Assembly: GCA_020247055.1 (NCBI GenBank)
Contig: JADCJL010000017.1
Span: 1 to 64,000 of the forward strand
Length of the DNA stretch: 64,000 nucleotides
Source of the DNA: Acidobacteriaceae bacterium
GTDB taxonomy: Bacteria; Acidobacteriota; Terriglobia; Bryobacterales; Bryobacteraceae
Reading direction: 5' to 3'
Shown here: positions 32,769-41,177 of the stretch, piece after piece
How positions within the stretch are numbered: position 1 is the first letter of the stretch
How the letters are laid out: each line of letters opens with the position of its first letter
Position numbers and translations under genes: made by a program
Notes under the pieces: generated by a model
Seen by the model: the letters and a program-made list of their open reading frames with translations, nothing else
What the model was told of the DNA's origin: nothing
Databases searched by the model: none

Positions 32769-33628
32769 CCGTTATAGAGCAGCGTGGGTTTGCGCTGCAT
32801 GGACGGAATCAACTGCTCGACGGCCTGGGACCAGCGGGGGTGGGGCTTCTTGGGATCGATATTGGAATAGAAACCATATTCCTGCGCGTTGAGTTTATTC
32901 CAGAAGGTGGGGGGTTCGGAGGAGGTGAACTCAATCTTCACAATGGACTTGATGGACTTATAGCCATACTTCCAGGGGACGACGAGACGCACCGGGGCGC
33001 CGTTCTGTTTGGGCAGCGGCTTACCGTACATGCCGGTGGTGAGCAGGGTCAGCTCATTCATGGCCTCGTCCATGCGGAGACCTTCAAAATAGGGCCAAGG
33101 GTAGGGGGCCTGCTTCATGCCCGGCATCTGGTTGGGGCGGTTGACGGTGACGAAGCGGAGATATTTGGCGGAGGATTTGGGTTCGACGAGCTTGATGAGT
33201 TCACTGAGCGGGAAGCCGGACCAGGGGACCGCCATCGCCCAGCGTTCGACGCAGCGGAAGCGGTAGAGCCGTTCTTCGATGGAGAATTTTTTGAGCAGGT
33301 CGTCGAGATCGAGGGTTTGGGGCTTGTTCACCTGCCCGGTGATTTCGATCTTCCAGGGCGAAATAACAAACTCACTGGTAAGCGCGGCCAGGCCCTCTTT
33401 GGCGTAAGGGTTGAACTCGTAGTAGTTGTTGTAGCCGGTGGCGGCCCACTCTTCGGTTACCGGGCGATCGAGCGTGTACTTCTCATTCCGCTTGGGCGCC
33501 GCGGCGGCGAGTCCCGGCAGCGCCAGTAGGCCGGAGGCCGTCAAAAGCTGGCGGCGATTGTAAAAAGCCGACTCCGGCGTCGCTTCCCGTTCGGGAATCT
33601 CCCAACCTTTTCGCATCCGTATCCACAT
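32723..33628 (-). CDS. msrP: Periplasmic methionine sulfoxide reductase MsrP
   Basis: Protein of 301 residues. A twin-arginine signal (YNRRQLLTASGLLALPGLA) leads to a molybdopterin-binding fold with the Mo-coordinating cysteine C126 in RCVERWAMAVPWSGFPL. MsrP with its haem partner MsrQ reduces oxidised methionine in periplasmic proteins. msrQ is not in this window. The start is the ATG at 33628, which has TACAGT exactly six bases upstream; the ATG four codons later is an alternative. It overlaps the ECF sigma gene at its 3' end. Confidence 0.88.
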   Translation of the reverse strand: MWIRMRKGWEIPEREATPESAFYNRRQLLTASGLLALPGLAAAAPKRNEKYTLDRPVTEEWAATGYNNYYEFNPYAKEGLAALTSEFVISPWKIEITGQVNKPQTLDLDDLLKKFSIEERLYRFRCVERWAMAVPWSGFPLSELIKLVEPKSSAKYLRFVTVNRPNQMPGMKQAPYPWPYFEGLRMDEAMNELTLLTTGMYGKPLPKQNGAPVRLVVPWKYGYKSIKSIVKIEFTSSEPPTFWNKLNAQEYGFYSNIDPKKPHPRWSQAVEQLIPSMQRKPTLLYNGYEQFVATMYKGNEF

Positions 33629-33634
33629 GCTTCT

Positions 33635-33640
33635 ACTGTA
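33635..33640 (-). promoter_or_regulatory. -10 box TACAGT, leaderless-type spacing
   Basis: TACAGT on the minus strand, then AGAAGC and the ATG at 33628. No Shine-Dalgarno sequence is present. Confidence 0.45.
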
Positions 33641-34007
33641 CAAAGTTTAGAAGCCGGAAGGCGGTGGGATCCGCGTCCCAACAGATGCGGCCAGTGCGCT
33701 ACGGAGATCGCGCCAGGCTGCGGCTCGCCCGTGTGCGCAGCCTGGCTCATCGTAAGCAGGCAGGGCGCCGTCTCTGACTTGCCCAAGTCGAGACAGCGAC
33801 GCTCTGTTTGCGGTGGGAGCCGCGGCACACAGACTCGGACAGAAAGGTCCCTCAACCAATCGCCGCCATCCGGGGCACTCAACCACGCGACTTGCTTACA
33901 CCCACACTGTCGCACACGGCACAGGCCGCACCGGCTCCCCTTAGTTTTTATCTTGTTGAAAACAAGAAACAAAAAAACTTCGATCCAATGGGAACGGCGA
34001 TTTTGGG
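33641..34007. other. Non-coding stretch with four strong hairpins
   Basis: No supported gene in 367 bp; reading frames here lack family features. Predicted stems: TGGGA/TCCCA (33665-33680); an 11-bp stem GCCAGGCTGCG/CGCAGCCTGGC (33712-33746); GTCTC-GACTT/AAGTC-GAGAC with a 4-base loop (33770-33794); TCTGT/ACAGA enclosing GCGG/CCGC (33803-33833). A small CTTGTT/AACAAG hairpin occurs near 33952-33966. I see no tmRNA, RNase P, SRP or 6S hallmarks. It could be an unknown structured RNA or a decayed element. Confidence 0.55.
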
Positions 34008-35042
34008 CTACACTGTGGCCGCTTCGGTCACCGTGAGAGTACCCGCGTCGGCGTCCAGGGTGGCCGCCACGCCCATCGGCAAGGTCAATTGATCGGCCGT
34101 ATGCCCGATCGTTAAGCCGGCCAGCACCGGAATCTTCAGCCGGCCCAGGATCTCGTCCACCACCTCGCCGAGGGAAAGATTGTTGTCAAAACCGGGTTTG
34201 TAATCCTTGGGCGTGCAGCGGGAGCACTCGCCGAAGACAATGCCGGCCGCCTGCTCCAGTTTGCCCGCCAGCCGCATCTGCGTCAGCATCCGGTCCATGG
34301 CGTAGGGCTCTTCGCCGACGTCCTCGATGAAGAAGATCCGGCCGCGGGTATCGACCTCGTACGGAGTGCCCATGGTGGTCGCCAGCAGCGTGAGGCACCC
34401 GCCGGTCAACGGGCCGCTCGCCCGGCCGCCGACCACCGTCCGCAAGGTATGGTTCGGCCGCAGCGGATTCGCCTCGGCCGGATTGGTCAACGCGCCGAGC
34501 GGGCCGCTTTCAAACAGGGCCTTGCGGTAGTGCTTCTGCGTGTATTCGGTGAAGGCGGACAGGGGCACGGGCCCATGAAAGGTCACCAGACCCGTCTTCT
34601 GATGAATCGCCAGATGCATGGCCGTGATGTCGCTGTAGCCGATGAAGATCTTCGGGTGCTTCGCAATCAGGTCGTAGTTGAGCGCGGGCAGAATCTGCGC
34701 GCTGCCGTAGCCACCGCGGATGGCAAAGACGGCATCGACGCCCGGGTCGGCGAACATCGCGTTGACGTCCGCCGCCCGCTCTTCGATCGTGCCGCCCAGA
34801 TAGCCCAGCTTCTTTTTGACAAACTGCCCCATCTTGACCTTGCAGCCGAAGTGCTCGATCGTCCGCACCGCCGTGCGCAGTTCATCCGGATCGGAGACGT
34901 AGGTGGAAGGCGTCACCAGGCCGATGGTCATGCCGGGTTGCAACCGCTTGGGCTTGATCAGCGGCAGAGGAGCGGCGGCGGCGGCACCCGCGGCCGCGAC
35001 GGTACCAAGGGCGACAGTATCAAGAAAGGATCGGCGTCTCAT
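34008..35042 (-). CDS. ldcA: Exported LD-carboxypeptidase (S66 family)
   Basis: Protein of 344 residues. A twin-arginine signal (MRRRSFLDTVALGTVAAAGAAAAA) is followed by the S66 fold with IRGGYGSAQILPALNY and nucleophile S137 in FIGYSDIT. FIEDVGEEPYAMDR carries the acid. The GHTADQLTLP motif carries the His. LD-carboxypeptidase trims D-Ala from tetrapeptides during murein recycling; the signal peptide places this copy in the periplasm rather than in the cytosol, unlike E. coli LdcA. TAGACT lies eight bases before the ATG. Confidence 0.88.
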   Translation of the reverse strand: MRRRSFLDTVALGTVAAAGAAAAAPLPLIKPKRLQPGMTIGLVTPSTYVSDPDELRTAVRTIEHFGCKVKMGQFVKKKLGYLGGTIEERAADVNAMFADPGVDAVFAIRGGYGSAQILPALNYDLIAKHPKIFIGYSDITAMHLAIHQKTGLVTFHGPVPLSAFTEYTQKHYRKALFESGPLGALTNPAEANPLRPNHTLRTVVGGRASGPLTGGCLTLLATTMGTPYEVDTRGRIFFIEDVGEEPYAMDRMLTQMRLAGKLEQAAGIVFGECSRCTPKDYKPGFDNNLSLGEVVDEILGRLKIPVLAGLTIGHTADQLTLPMGVAATLDADAGTLTVTEAATV

Positions 35043-35053
35043 ACCCGTTGAGT

Positions 35054-35557
35054 CTAAAGCAACGGCCGCACGCGCCGCTGATAGGCGCGGTAGACCTCGC
35101 CCAACTCCCGCGCGAGTTTCCGCTCCTCCCACTGCATCCCGATCAGCAGATATACGGTGAGCCCGGCCGCCAGCAATAACCCGCCCTCCGTCATCAGCGG
35201 CCGCAGCCACAGCAGACCAAGCACGGCAACATACAGCGGATGACGCGAGAACCGGTAAAGGAACGGCTCCCGGAAGACCGGCGGACCGGGTTCCCGCCAG
35301 CCCAGCAGTTCGCCCGCGCCGAGCGAGACCGCGGCCCACACAAGCAGCACCCCGCTGGCCGCCCAGAGCGGCCACACCCAGGGCGGCGTCCGCCACAACA
35401 GATCCGGCAGCGGCCGCCACAGCGCCCCCACCGCCGCCACGGCGGCGTAGGAGGCCAGCGCATAGGTCCGGCGGCGCAGGCCTCGCCAGCGCGCCATGCC
35501 GCTGTGCTGCGCCGCGAACAGCACCAGCAGCAGCAGATTCCATCCGGCCGCCGTCAC
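35054..35557 (-). CDS. Membrane methyltransferase, isoprenylcysteine/NnrU-like
   Basis: Protein of 167 residues with four to five hydrophobic helices and the C-terminal [16 protein letters not shown] ... [22 protein letters not shown] signature of the PEMT/ICMT/NnrU-type methyltransferase superfamily. Substrate unknown. It starts with a GTG that overlaps the glgB stop (GTGA), so it is in the glgB transcript. Confidence 0.75.
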   Translation of the reverse strand: MTAAGWNLLLLVLFAAQHSGMARWRGLRRRTYALASYAAVAAVGALWRPLPDLLWRTPPWVWPLWAASGVLLVWAAVSLGAGELLGWREPGPPVFREPFLYRFSRHPLYVAVLGLLWLRPLMTEGGLLLAAGLTVYLLIGMQWEERKLARELGEVYRAYQRRVRPLL

Positions 35558-37692
35558 ACGCGTTGAAACACCAGGACGCCGAGCGGCGGCAGGGTCAGCG
35601 AAACACTGTAGGGCCGGCCATGCTGCGGAGTCTCCGCGGCCAGCACCCAGCCATGGTTTCCCACGTTCGAGCCGCCGAAAAAGTGCGAATCCGAGTTCAG
35701 CAGTTCGATATAAGTTCCCGGCTCGGGCACACCAATGCGGTAGCCGCGGCGTTCGAGCGGGGTGAAGTTACAAACCACGAGCAGCCAGTCCCGCGGATCC
35801 TTCGCCTTGCGGCTGAAGGCGATCACGGAGGACTCCACGTCCCGGAAGTCCACCCACTCAAAGCCATCAGCTTCGTGATCCCGCTCATAGAGCGCCGGCA
35901 GGCGGCGGTAGAGCGCGTTCCACTCGGCCACATAGTGCTGCAACTGGCGGTGGAGCGGGTAGTCGAGCAGCGCCCAGTTACAACTGGCGTTCTCGTTCCA
36001 CTCTTCGTACTGGCCGATCTCCTGCCCCATGAACAGCAGCTTCTTGCCGGGGTGCGTGTACATGTAACCGAGAAAGGCGCGGACGTTAGCAAACCGCTGC
36101 CACTCATCGCCCGGCATCTTGCCGAGCAGCGAGCTTTTGCCGTGCACGACCTCGTCATGAGAAACCGGCAGCAGAAAGTTCTCGCTGAAGGCGTAGAGGA
36201 GCGAGAAGGTGATCAGGTTCTGATTGAACTTGCGGAAGACGGGATCGTGCTGGAAGTAGCCGAACATGTCGTGCATCCAGCCCATGTTCCACTTCATGGT
36301 GAAGCCCAGGCCGCCCGTGTAGACCGGGCGCGAGACGCCGGCAAAGGAGGTGGACTCTTCGGCGATGGTGACCGCGCCGGGAATTTTGTGCACCTCGGTG
36401 TTACAACGGCGCAGGAACGCGATCGCCTCCAGGTTCTCGCGGCCGCCGTGTTCGTTGGGGAGCCACTCGCCGGGTTCGCGGCAGTAATCGAGATAGAGCA
36501 TCGAGGCTACGGCGTCAACGCGTAACCCGTCGATGTGATAGTGCTCGAGCCAGAACAGCGCGTTCGAAAGGAGAAAGCTCACCACTTCGCTGCGGCCGTA
36601 GTTGAAGACCAGCGTCCCCCAGCCTTTGTGTTCGCCCTTGCGGGGGTCGGCGTGTTCGTAGAGCGCCGTGCCGTCAAAGAACGCAAGGCCATGGGCATCG
36701 CGCGGATAGTGGCCCGGAACCCAATCGATCAGGACGCCGATGCCGGCCGCGTGGCAGCGGTCGACAAAGTATTTAAAGTCGTCGGGCGGGCCGAATCGCG
36801 CTGTGGGCGCGTAAAAGCCGGTTACCTGGTAACCCCAGGAGCCGGAGAAGGGATGCTCCATCACCGGCAGTAACTCGATGTGGGTATAGTTCAGCCGTTT
36901 GACATACTCGACCAGGGTAACGGCCAGTTCGCGATAGGAGAGCGGCCGGCCATCGGGGTGGCGCATCCAGCTTTCGAGGTGGACCTCGTAAACGGCCATC
37001 GGCTCCTCGAGGGCGTTTCGCCGGGCCCGGGCGTCGAGCCAGGCCTGATCGGTCCAGTTGTAGCTGCCGGGATCGGCGACGATGGAGGCGGTCCGGGGCG
37101 GAACTTCCGTGGCCAGGGCGTACGGATCGGACTTGAGCTGTTCGTAGCCGTTGTACTTACTCTTGACAAAGTATTTATAGCGGGCGCCGTAAGTGAGACC
37201 CGGGAGAAAGAGCTCCCACACCCCGCCGTCGCGCATGCGCATCGGATGGCGGCGCGTGTCCCAGTCGTTCCAGTCGCCGGTGACGCTGACGGTCTGCGCG
37301 TTAGGGGCCCAGACGGCAAAGACTACGCCTTCGACGCCGTCCACCTCGATCCGGTGCGCGCCCAGGGTCTCCCAGGCCCGGTACAGCGTACCCTCGCCGT
37401 GCAGATGCAGGTCGAACTCGCTCAGCAAGGGCCCGAAGCGGTAGGGGTCCTCGTGCTCGACGGTCTCGCCGCCCGGCAGGGTCACCGCAAGGCGGTAGGC
37501 GCCGCCCCATTCGCCGGTCCAGAAACCACCCGGGTCGGTCTGCCGCATGGGCACGCGCAGTTGGCCGCGGACGAGGGTGACGGCCGCCGCCTGCGGCAGA
37601 AAGGCGCGGACCTCTCCGCCATGGGGACCCAGTATCCGGAACGGGTCGCCGTGGTAGCCGCCCAGGATCGCGTCAATCTCTTCGCGGAGCAT
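35554..37692 (-). CDS. glgB: 1,4-alpha-glucan branching enzyme
   Basis: Protein of 712 residues that introduces alpha-1,6 branches into glycogen. A CBM48-like N-terminal part ([22 protein letters not shown] at 124-145) precedes the GH13 catalytic barrel: [22 protein letters not shown] (nucleophile D393), [11 protein letters not shown] (acid E445/446) and SHDEVVHGK. The C-terminal beta domain ends in LVFQRV. The ATG at 37692 has CATAAT six bases upstream. glgB is not flanked by other glycogen genes here. Confidence 0.95.
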   Translation of the reverse strand: MLREEIDAILGGYHGDPFRILGPHGGEVRAFLPQAAAVTLVRGQLRVPMRQTDPGGFWTGEWGGAYRLAVTLPGGETVEHEDPYRFGPLLSEFDLHLHGEGTLYRAWETLGAHRIEVDGVEGVVFAVWAPNAQTVSVTGDWNDWDTRRHPMRMRDGGVWELFLPGLTYGARYKYFVKSKYNGYEQLKSDPYALATEVPPRTASIVADPGSYNWTDQAWLDARARRNALEEPMAVYEVHLESWMRHPDGRPLSYRELAVTLVEYVKRLNYTHIELLPVMEHPFSGSWGYQVTGFYAPTARFGPPDDFKYFVDRCHAAGIGVLIDWVPGHYPRDAHGLAFFDGTALYEHADPRKGEHKGWGTLVFNYGRSEVVSFLLSNALFWLEHYHIDGLRVDAVASMLYLDYCREPGEWLPNEHGGRENLEAIAFLRRCNTEVHKIPGAVTIAEESTSFAGVSRPVYTGGLGFTMKWNMGWMHDMFGYFQHDPVFRKFNQNLITFSLLYAFSENFLLPVSHDEVVHGKSSLLGKMPGDEWQRFANVRAFLGYMYTHPGKKLLFMGQEIGQYEEWNENASCNWALLDYPLHRQLQHYVAEWNALYRRLPALYERDHEADGFEWVDFRDVESSVIAFSRKAKDPRDWLLVVCNFTPLERRGYRIGVPEPGTYIELLNSDSHFFGGSNVGNHGWVLAAETPQHGRPYSVSLTLPPLGVLVFQRV

Positions 37693-37698
37693 GCGACT

Positions 37699-37704
37699 AT
37701 TATG
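37699..37704 (-). promoter_or_regulatory. -10 box CATAAT over the ada start codon
   Basis: CATAAT on the minus strand is followed by AGTCGC and the glgB ATG at 37692. Its first three bases are the antisense of the start codon of the divergent gene at 37702. It deviates from TANNNT at its first base. Confidence 0.35.
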
Positions 37705-38598
37705 GCAACAGTGCTTGATTTTCTAAAGACGCTTCCCAAAGCCGAACTTCACGTCCACCTCGAGGGATCCTTTACCCCGGACGTTCCCGACTCCGAGTTA
37801 GCCGCCAAATGGGACTGCTGCGACTTCGCCAGCTTCCTTGAATCGTTCAAATGGACGGTGAGTTTTCTCAAGAAACCGGAGGATTATGGCCGCGCCGCCC
37901 GCCAGTTGATCTCCGCGCTGCGGCGACAGGGCGTTCAGTACGCCGAGATCACGCTGTCGGCCGGGGTGGTGCGGTGGAAGAAGCTCGATCTCGAAGAAGT
38001 TTACGCGGCGGTCAACCGCGAGGCCCGGCGCGCGCCGTTTCCCGTTTATTGGATCGTCGATTGCATCCGCCAGCACGGCGGCGGCGGGGCGATGCCGGTG
38101 GCGAGATTTGCCGCCCGCCACGCGGCCGACGGGGTGGCCGCTTTCGGCATTGGCGGCGACGAGACGAGCGTGCCGGCCGAGGAGTTTCGCGGCGCCGTGG
38201 CGGCCGCGGGCGTGCCGTTTGTACCGCACGCGGGCGAGATTTCAAACGCCGAGAACATCTGGGAGATGGTCCGGCTGGGCGCCCGCCGCATCGGCCACGG
38301 CATTCGCGCCGTCGAAGACCCCGCCCTGTGCGCCTATCTCAAAGAGCACGATATTCCGCTTGAGATTTCGCTGACGAGCAATGTGCGCACCGGGGCCGTG
38401 CCGTCGCTGCAGGCGCACCCTCTACGGCGGTTGTTCGACGCCGGGGTGCCGTTGGTCCTCGGCACGGACGACCCGGCAATCTTCGGTACAACGCTGGTTG
38501 ACGAATACCTGCTGGCCGCCGAACTTGGCTTCTCGCGGGCGGAGTTGACGCAACTGGCCGAAAACAGCCTCCGCTACGGTTTCCAGCGGGCTAAGTAG
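37702..38598 (+). CDS. add: Adenosine deaminase family protein
   Basis: Protein of 298 residues. The zinc ligands and catalytic residues of the family are present: HVHLEGS (H17, H19), [20 protein letters not shown] and GTDDPAIF. The family includes adenosine deaminases and the aminofutalosine deaminase that follows MqnE in the futalosine pathway, so a role in quinone synthesis is possible. At 298 residues it is a little short. The start is the ATG at 37702; the frame is open upstream, antisense to glgB, and that part is rejected. Its end overlaps the convergent gene by 25 bp. Confidence 0.85.
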   Translation: MATVLDFLKTLPKAELHVHLEGSFTPDVPDSELAAKWDCCDFASFLESFKWTVSFLKKPEDYGRAARQLISALRRQGVQYAEITLSAGVVRWKKLDLEEVYAAVNREARRAPFPVYWIVDCIRQHGGGGAMPVARFAARHAADGVAAFGIGGDETSVPAEEFRGAVAAAGVPFVPHAGEISNAENIWEMVRLGARRIGHGIRAVEDPALCAYLKEHDIPLEISLTSNVRTGAVPSLQAHPLRRLFDAGVPLVLGTDDPAIFGTTLVDEYLLAAELGFSRAELTQLAENSLRYGFQRAK

Positions 38599-39494
38599 AT
38601 CGCCGTTTTGTCTTCGTGCGAGCTGTAGTAACTGATCCACAGCTCGCCCTTCTCCCAAACCAGACCCGCGTAACTTGAATCGCCGTTTGAAGGCAGCTTC
38701 TCTAACTCGGTCAGCTTCCCCGTGGCCGGGTTGATCTCAACGATCGAGGTCCGCTGCTTGCCGTCATAGAGCCGGACGACGCCGATCACCCGGCCTCCGG
38801 GAATCTGCAGCATGTGCGGCCCGCCGATGCGAACGCCCAGGTCCTGCCAGGCCCATTCTTTGTAGGGCGGCCGGCTCGTGCCCCACTGCCCGGTCATCGT
38901 GCCGCGGTCGCGCCGCAGCAGCATCCGGGCGGTGCCGTCCTGTTCAAACAGCATTGAGGTTTCGTTGGGGTAGCCTTCGGTGAACAGGCGGGGCACCCAG
39001 GGTTCGAAGGTCCGGCCATCGGCGCTGCGGTAGAGCCGGGCAAAGTCGGTGTCCCGGTTGGTGGTCCCATAGCCCACGCTATACGCGAGGCCCTTGTGCC
39101 ACTGGACGCGCCAGAGCCAGAAGTTCAGTTCGCCGGCCTTGACCGGCTCGCTCCATTGCCGGGCGTCGCGGGAGAACCAGACCATCGACTGGTGCGAGAC
39201 GGGCTCTTTGGGCCGGTCGGCTGCCGCCGTCGTGAGCATCAGTTCGCCGCGCGGGGTGACAGTCAGCTTGGGGTCGCGCAGGTCGAGCGCGGGCAGACTC
39301 AGCCGCGCGGCGGAGCTCCACTGCTTGCCGTCGCGGCTCGTGATGACCCGGATGGCGCCGTCGGGGGAAACGTGGCGGCTACCTTCGCGGAACGCGCAGA
39401 CCCACTCTCCCCGGTAACGGATCAGATCCGTGAATGCGTTGTGCGGGGCCGCATCCCAAATGCGCGCCACCATCAGCAGGCTGGCCAGTATCAT
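38574..39494 (-). CDS. BNR/sialidase-like propeller protein
   Basis: Protein of 306 residues with BNR-type repeats: GAIRVITSRDGKQWSSAARL, SMVWFSRDARQWSEPVKAG, ARLYRSADGRTFEPWVPRL. Such repeats form a sialidase-like beta-propeller, but the arginine triad of true sialidases cannot be confirmed by eye. The N-terminus (MILASLLMVARIWDA) is a short hydrophobic signal. It starts at 39494, inside the -10 box of the divergent Nudix gene. Function unknown. Confidence 0.75.
   Translation of the reverse strand: MILASLLMVARIWDAAPHNAFTDLIRYRGEWVCAFREGSRHVSPDGAIRVITSRDGKQWSSAARLSLPALDLRDPKLTVTPRGELMLTTAAADRPKEPVSHQSMVWFSRDARQWSEPVKAGELNFWLWRVQWHKGLAYSVGYGTTNRDTDFARLYRSADGRTFEPWVPRLFTEGYPNETSMLFEQDGTARMLLRRDRGTMTGQWGTSRPPYKEWAWQDLGVRIGGPHMLQIPGGRVIGVVRLYDGKQRTSIVEINPATGKLTELEKLPSNGDSSYAGLVWEKGELWISYYSSHEDKTAIYLARWKP
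39489..39494 (+). promoter_or_regulatory. -10 box TATCAT containing divergent start codon
   Basis: TATCAT is followed by AGACAG and then GTG at 39501. Its CAT (39492-39494) is the ATG of the divergent BNR-like gene, the same arrangement as at 17340-17345. Confidence 0.5.
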
Positions 39495-39500
39495 AGACAG

Positions 39501-40034
39501 GTGTCCTGGAAACTCCTCAAGAGCCGCACCTTGATTACCGATCGCTGGATTACGGTGCGCAGCAATGACTATATCACCGGGAACGGGCGCCAGATCGATG
39601 GTTACTATCAGATCGAACGGAGCGATTTCGTGCTGGTAGTCGCCGAAAGCCGCGGCCGGCTGGTGATGGTCCGCGAGTTCCGCGCGGGTACCGGGCGCCA
39701 GTATCTCAGCTTGCCAGCCGGCCACGTGGAACCGGGCGAGGACCCGGTGGCGGCGGGACTGCGCGAGTTCCGGGAAGAGACCGGCTTTGCGGCTGCCAAC
39801 GGGCGTCTGCTCGGCGTCCTCGACCCGCTCCCGGCCTTTTTCCGTGGATGCGGCTACGTGGTCGCCGTCGAGGCGAGCGACGATCCGGTGGACGAGGTCA
39901 CCGACGGGGAGGTAGACGCGGTCGTACTGCTCCCCTGGGAGGAGGCCCTCGCCAAACTTCGCTCCGGAGAGATCCGCGATATGCAGGCGGTCGCCGCGCT
40001 GTACCTCGCCCGCGACCTACTTCGTGAGGGTTGA
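39501..40034 (+). CDS. Nudix hydrolase, ADP-sugar type
   Basis: Protein of 177 residues. The Nudix box is complete (G74[22 protein letters not shown]), and the N-terminal strand pattern ([32 protein letters not shown]) is that of ADP-ribose/ADP-glucose pyrophosphatases. Such enzymes clear nucleotide sugars. The start is GTG at 39501, six bases after TATCAT. The 3' end overlaps cysE by 18 bp. Confidence 0.85.
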   Translation: MSWKLLKSRTLITDRWITVRSNDYITGNGRQIDGYYQIERSDFVLVVAESRGRLVMVREFRAGTGRQYLSLPAGHVEPGEDPVAAGLREFREETGFAAANGRLLGVLDPLPAFFRGCGYVVAVEASDDPVDEVTDGEVDAVVLLPWEEALAKLRSGEIRDMQAVAALYLARDLLREG

Positions 40035-40682
40035 CGACTCGGTCAGCGCCCGAACCAGCTGCTCGAGCTTCCCTACCCGGTCGCGCAGTTCAGCGATCGC
40101 CTGGCCTTCCGGGTCGGGTAGTTTGCCGTGTTCGAGATCATCGTCTGATTCCGTCCGGTCGGCCTCCGCGCGCCGCCGTACGACCTTGCCGGGAATTCCC
40201 ACCACGGTGGACCCGGGCGGCACCGGGTGCACCACCACGCTGCCCGCGCCGATGCGGGAGCCATCGCCGATCACAATGTTGCCCAAAACCTTCGCCCCCG
40301 TCCCGATGACCACATGGTTGCCCACGGTCGGATGGCGCTTGCCGCACTCCTTGCCCGTGCCACCGAGCGTGACGCCCTGATAGAGCAGCACATCGTCGCC
40401 AATCTCGGTGGTCTCGCCGATCACCACCCCCATGCCGTGGTCGATGAAAAAGCGGCGGCCGATCCTGGCCCCCGGGTGAATCTCGATACCGGTGATCCAG
40501 CGGCTGAACTGCGAAATCAACCGGGGAAGCAGGGGAATCGCCCACCGGTAGAGCCGGTGCGAGAGGCGATGGAGCAGAATCGCGTGCAGACCCGGGTAGC
40601 ACAACAGAATTTCGAGCGTACTCCGGGCTGCCGGGTCCTCCCGGAAGACGGTTTCGATCTGTTCGCGGATCGTGCGCAACAT
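40017..40682 (-). CDS. cysE: Serine O-acetyltransferase
   Basis: Protein of 221 residues. The N-terminal helical part ([34 protein letters not shown]) is followed by the left-handed hexapeptide helix: [49 protein letters not shown]. The catalytic His is in FIDHGMG. It makes O-acetylserine for cysteine synthesis. This is the short (EpsC-like) form with an extra charged coiled-coil tail (about 190-221) not seen in typical copies. The ATG at 40682 has GGAG six bases upstream. A frame open further 5' is antisense to nuoA and rejected. Confidence 0.88.
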   Translation of the reverse strand: MLRTIREQIETVFREDPAARSTLEILLCYPGLHAILLHRLSHRLYRWAIPLLPRLISQFSRWITGIEIHPGARIGRRFFIDHGMGVVIGETTEIGDDVLLYQGVTLGGTGKECGKRHPTVGNHVVIGTGAKVLGNIVIGDGSRIGAGSVVVHPVPPGSTVVGIPGKVVRRRAEADRTESDDDLEHGKLPDPEGQAIAELRDRVGKLEQLVRALTESSTLTK

Positions 40683-40735
40683 GCCTTGCTCCATTATGAT
40701 GCCAACCGGGGCGCGAAGGGTTCGGGGCGATACGC

Positions 40736-40741
40736 TATAGT
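40736..40741 (+). promoter_or_regulatory. -10 box TATAGT, leaderless-type spacing
   Basis: TATAGT, then GGGGTG and the ATG at 40748. GGGGTG could also act as a weak ribosome-binding site. GTG at 40745 is the only other start. Confidence 0.45.
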
Positions 40742-40747
40742 GGGGTG

Positions 40748-41104
40748 ATGCTGGAAGGCTATCTGCCTCTGTTCGTCTTCCTCGGGTTTTCGATCGCCTT
40801 TCCCGTTGCCGCTTTGCTTGTGGGCAAAGCGCTTCGTCCATCGGCCTTTGCCCCGGCCAAGCTCGAATCGTACGAGTGCGGTATCAAGGCCGAGGGTAGC
40901 GCCCGGGGCCGTTACAGTGTCCGCTTTTATCTCGTCGCTATTCTGTTCGTAATCTTTGACGTCGAAACCGTCTTTCTGTTCCCCTGGGCCGTCCGCTACC
41001 AGCAACTTGGCTGGTTTGGCGTGGCCGAAGCACTGGTTTTTCTCGCCATCCTGGTGGTTGGTTACCTTTGGGCGTACAAGAAAGGTGCGCTCGAATGGGT
41101 CTGA
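40748..41104 (+). CDS. nuoA: NADH-quinone oxidoreductase subunit A
   Basis: Membrane protein of 118 residues with three helices. The signature [44 protein letters not shown] is that of NuoA, a membrane-arm subunit of complex I at the junction with the hydrophilic arm. The nuoB-N genes do not follow; the next gene is an unrelated secreted protein. The complex must be encoded elsewhere, or this is an isolated copy. Confidence 0.93.
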   Translation: MLEGYLPLFVFLGFSIAFPVAALLVGKALRPSAFAPAKLESYECGIKAEGSARGRYSVRFYLVAILFVIFDVETVFLFPWAVRYQQLGWFGVAEALVFLAILVVGYLWAYKKGALEWV

Positions 41105-41177
41105 TCCCCTCCCTGCCCGCCCCAAATCCGCTCGCCCCGCGTCCAAAACAAAATTGAGTAGAATTGTGAGGATTCCC

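Noticed and set aside
33651-33966. tmRNA, RNase P RNA, SRP RNA or 6S RNA in the gap
   Set aside because: I looked on both strands for the conserved cores (tRNA-like ends and tag frame, GAGGAAAGTCC, GGAAGGAAGCAGC, central bubble) and found none. An ACAGAAA match is too short to count.
33731-34036. A 101-residue plus-strand frame in the msrP-ldcA gap
   Set aside because: No ribosome-binding site, promoter hexamer or family resemblance; it covers the hairpins and runs into ldcA.
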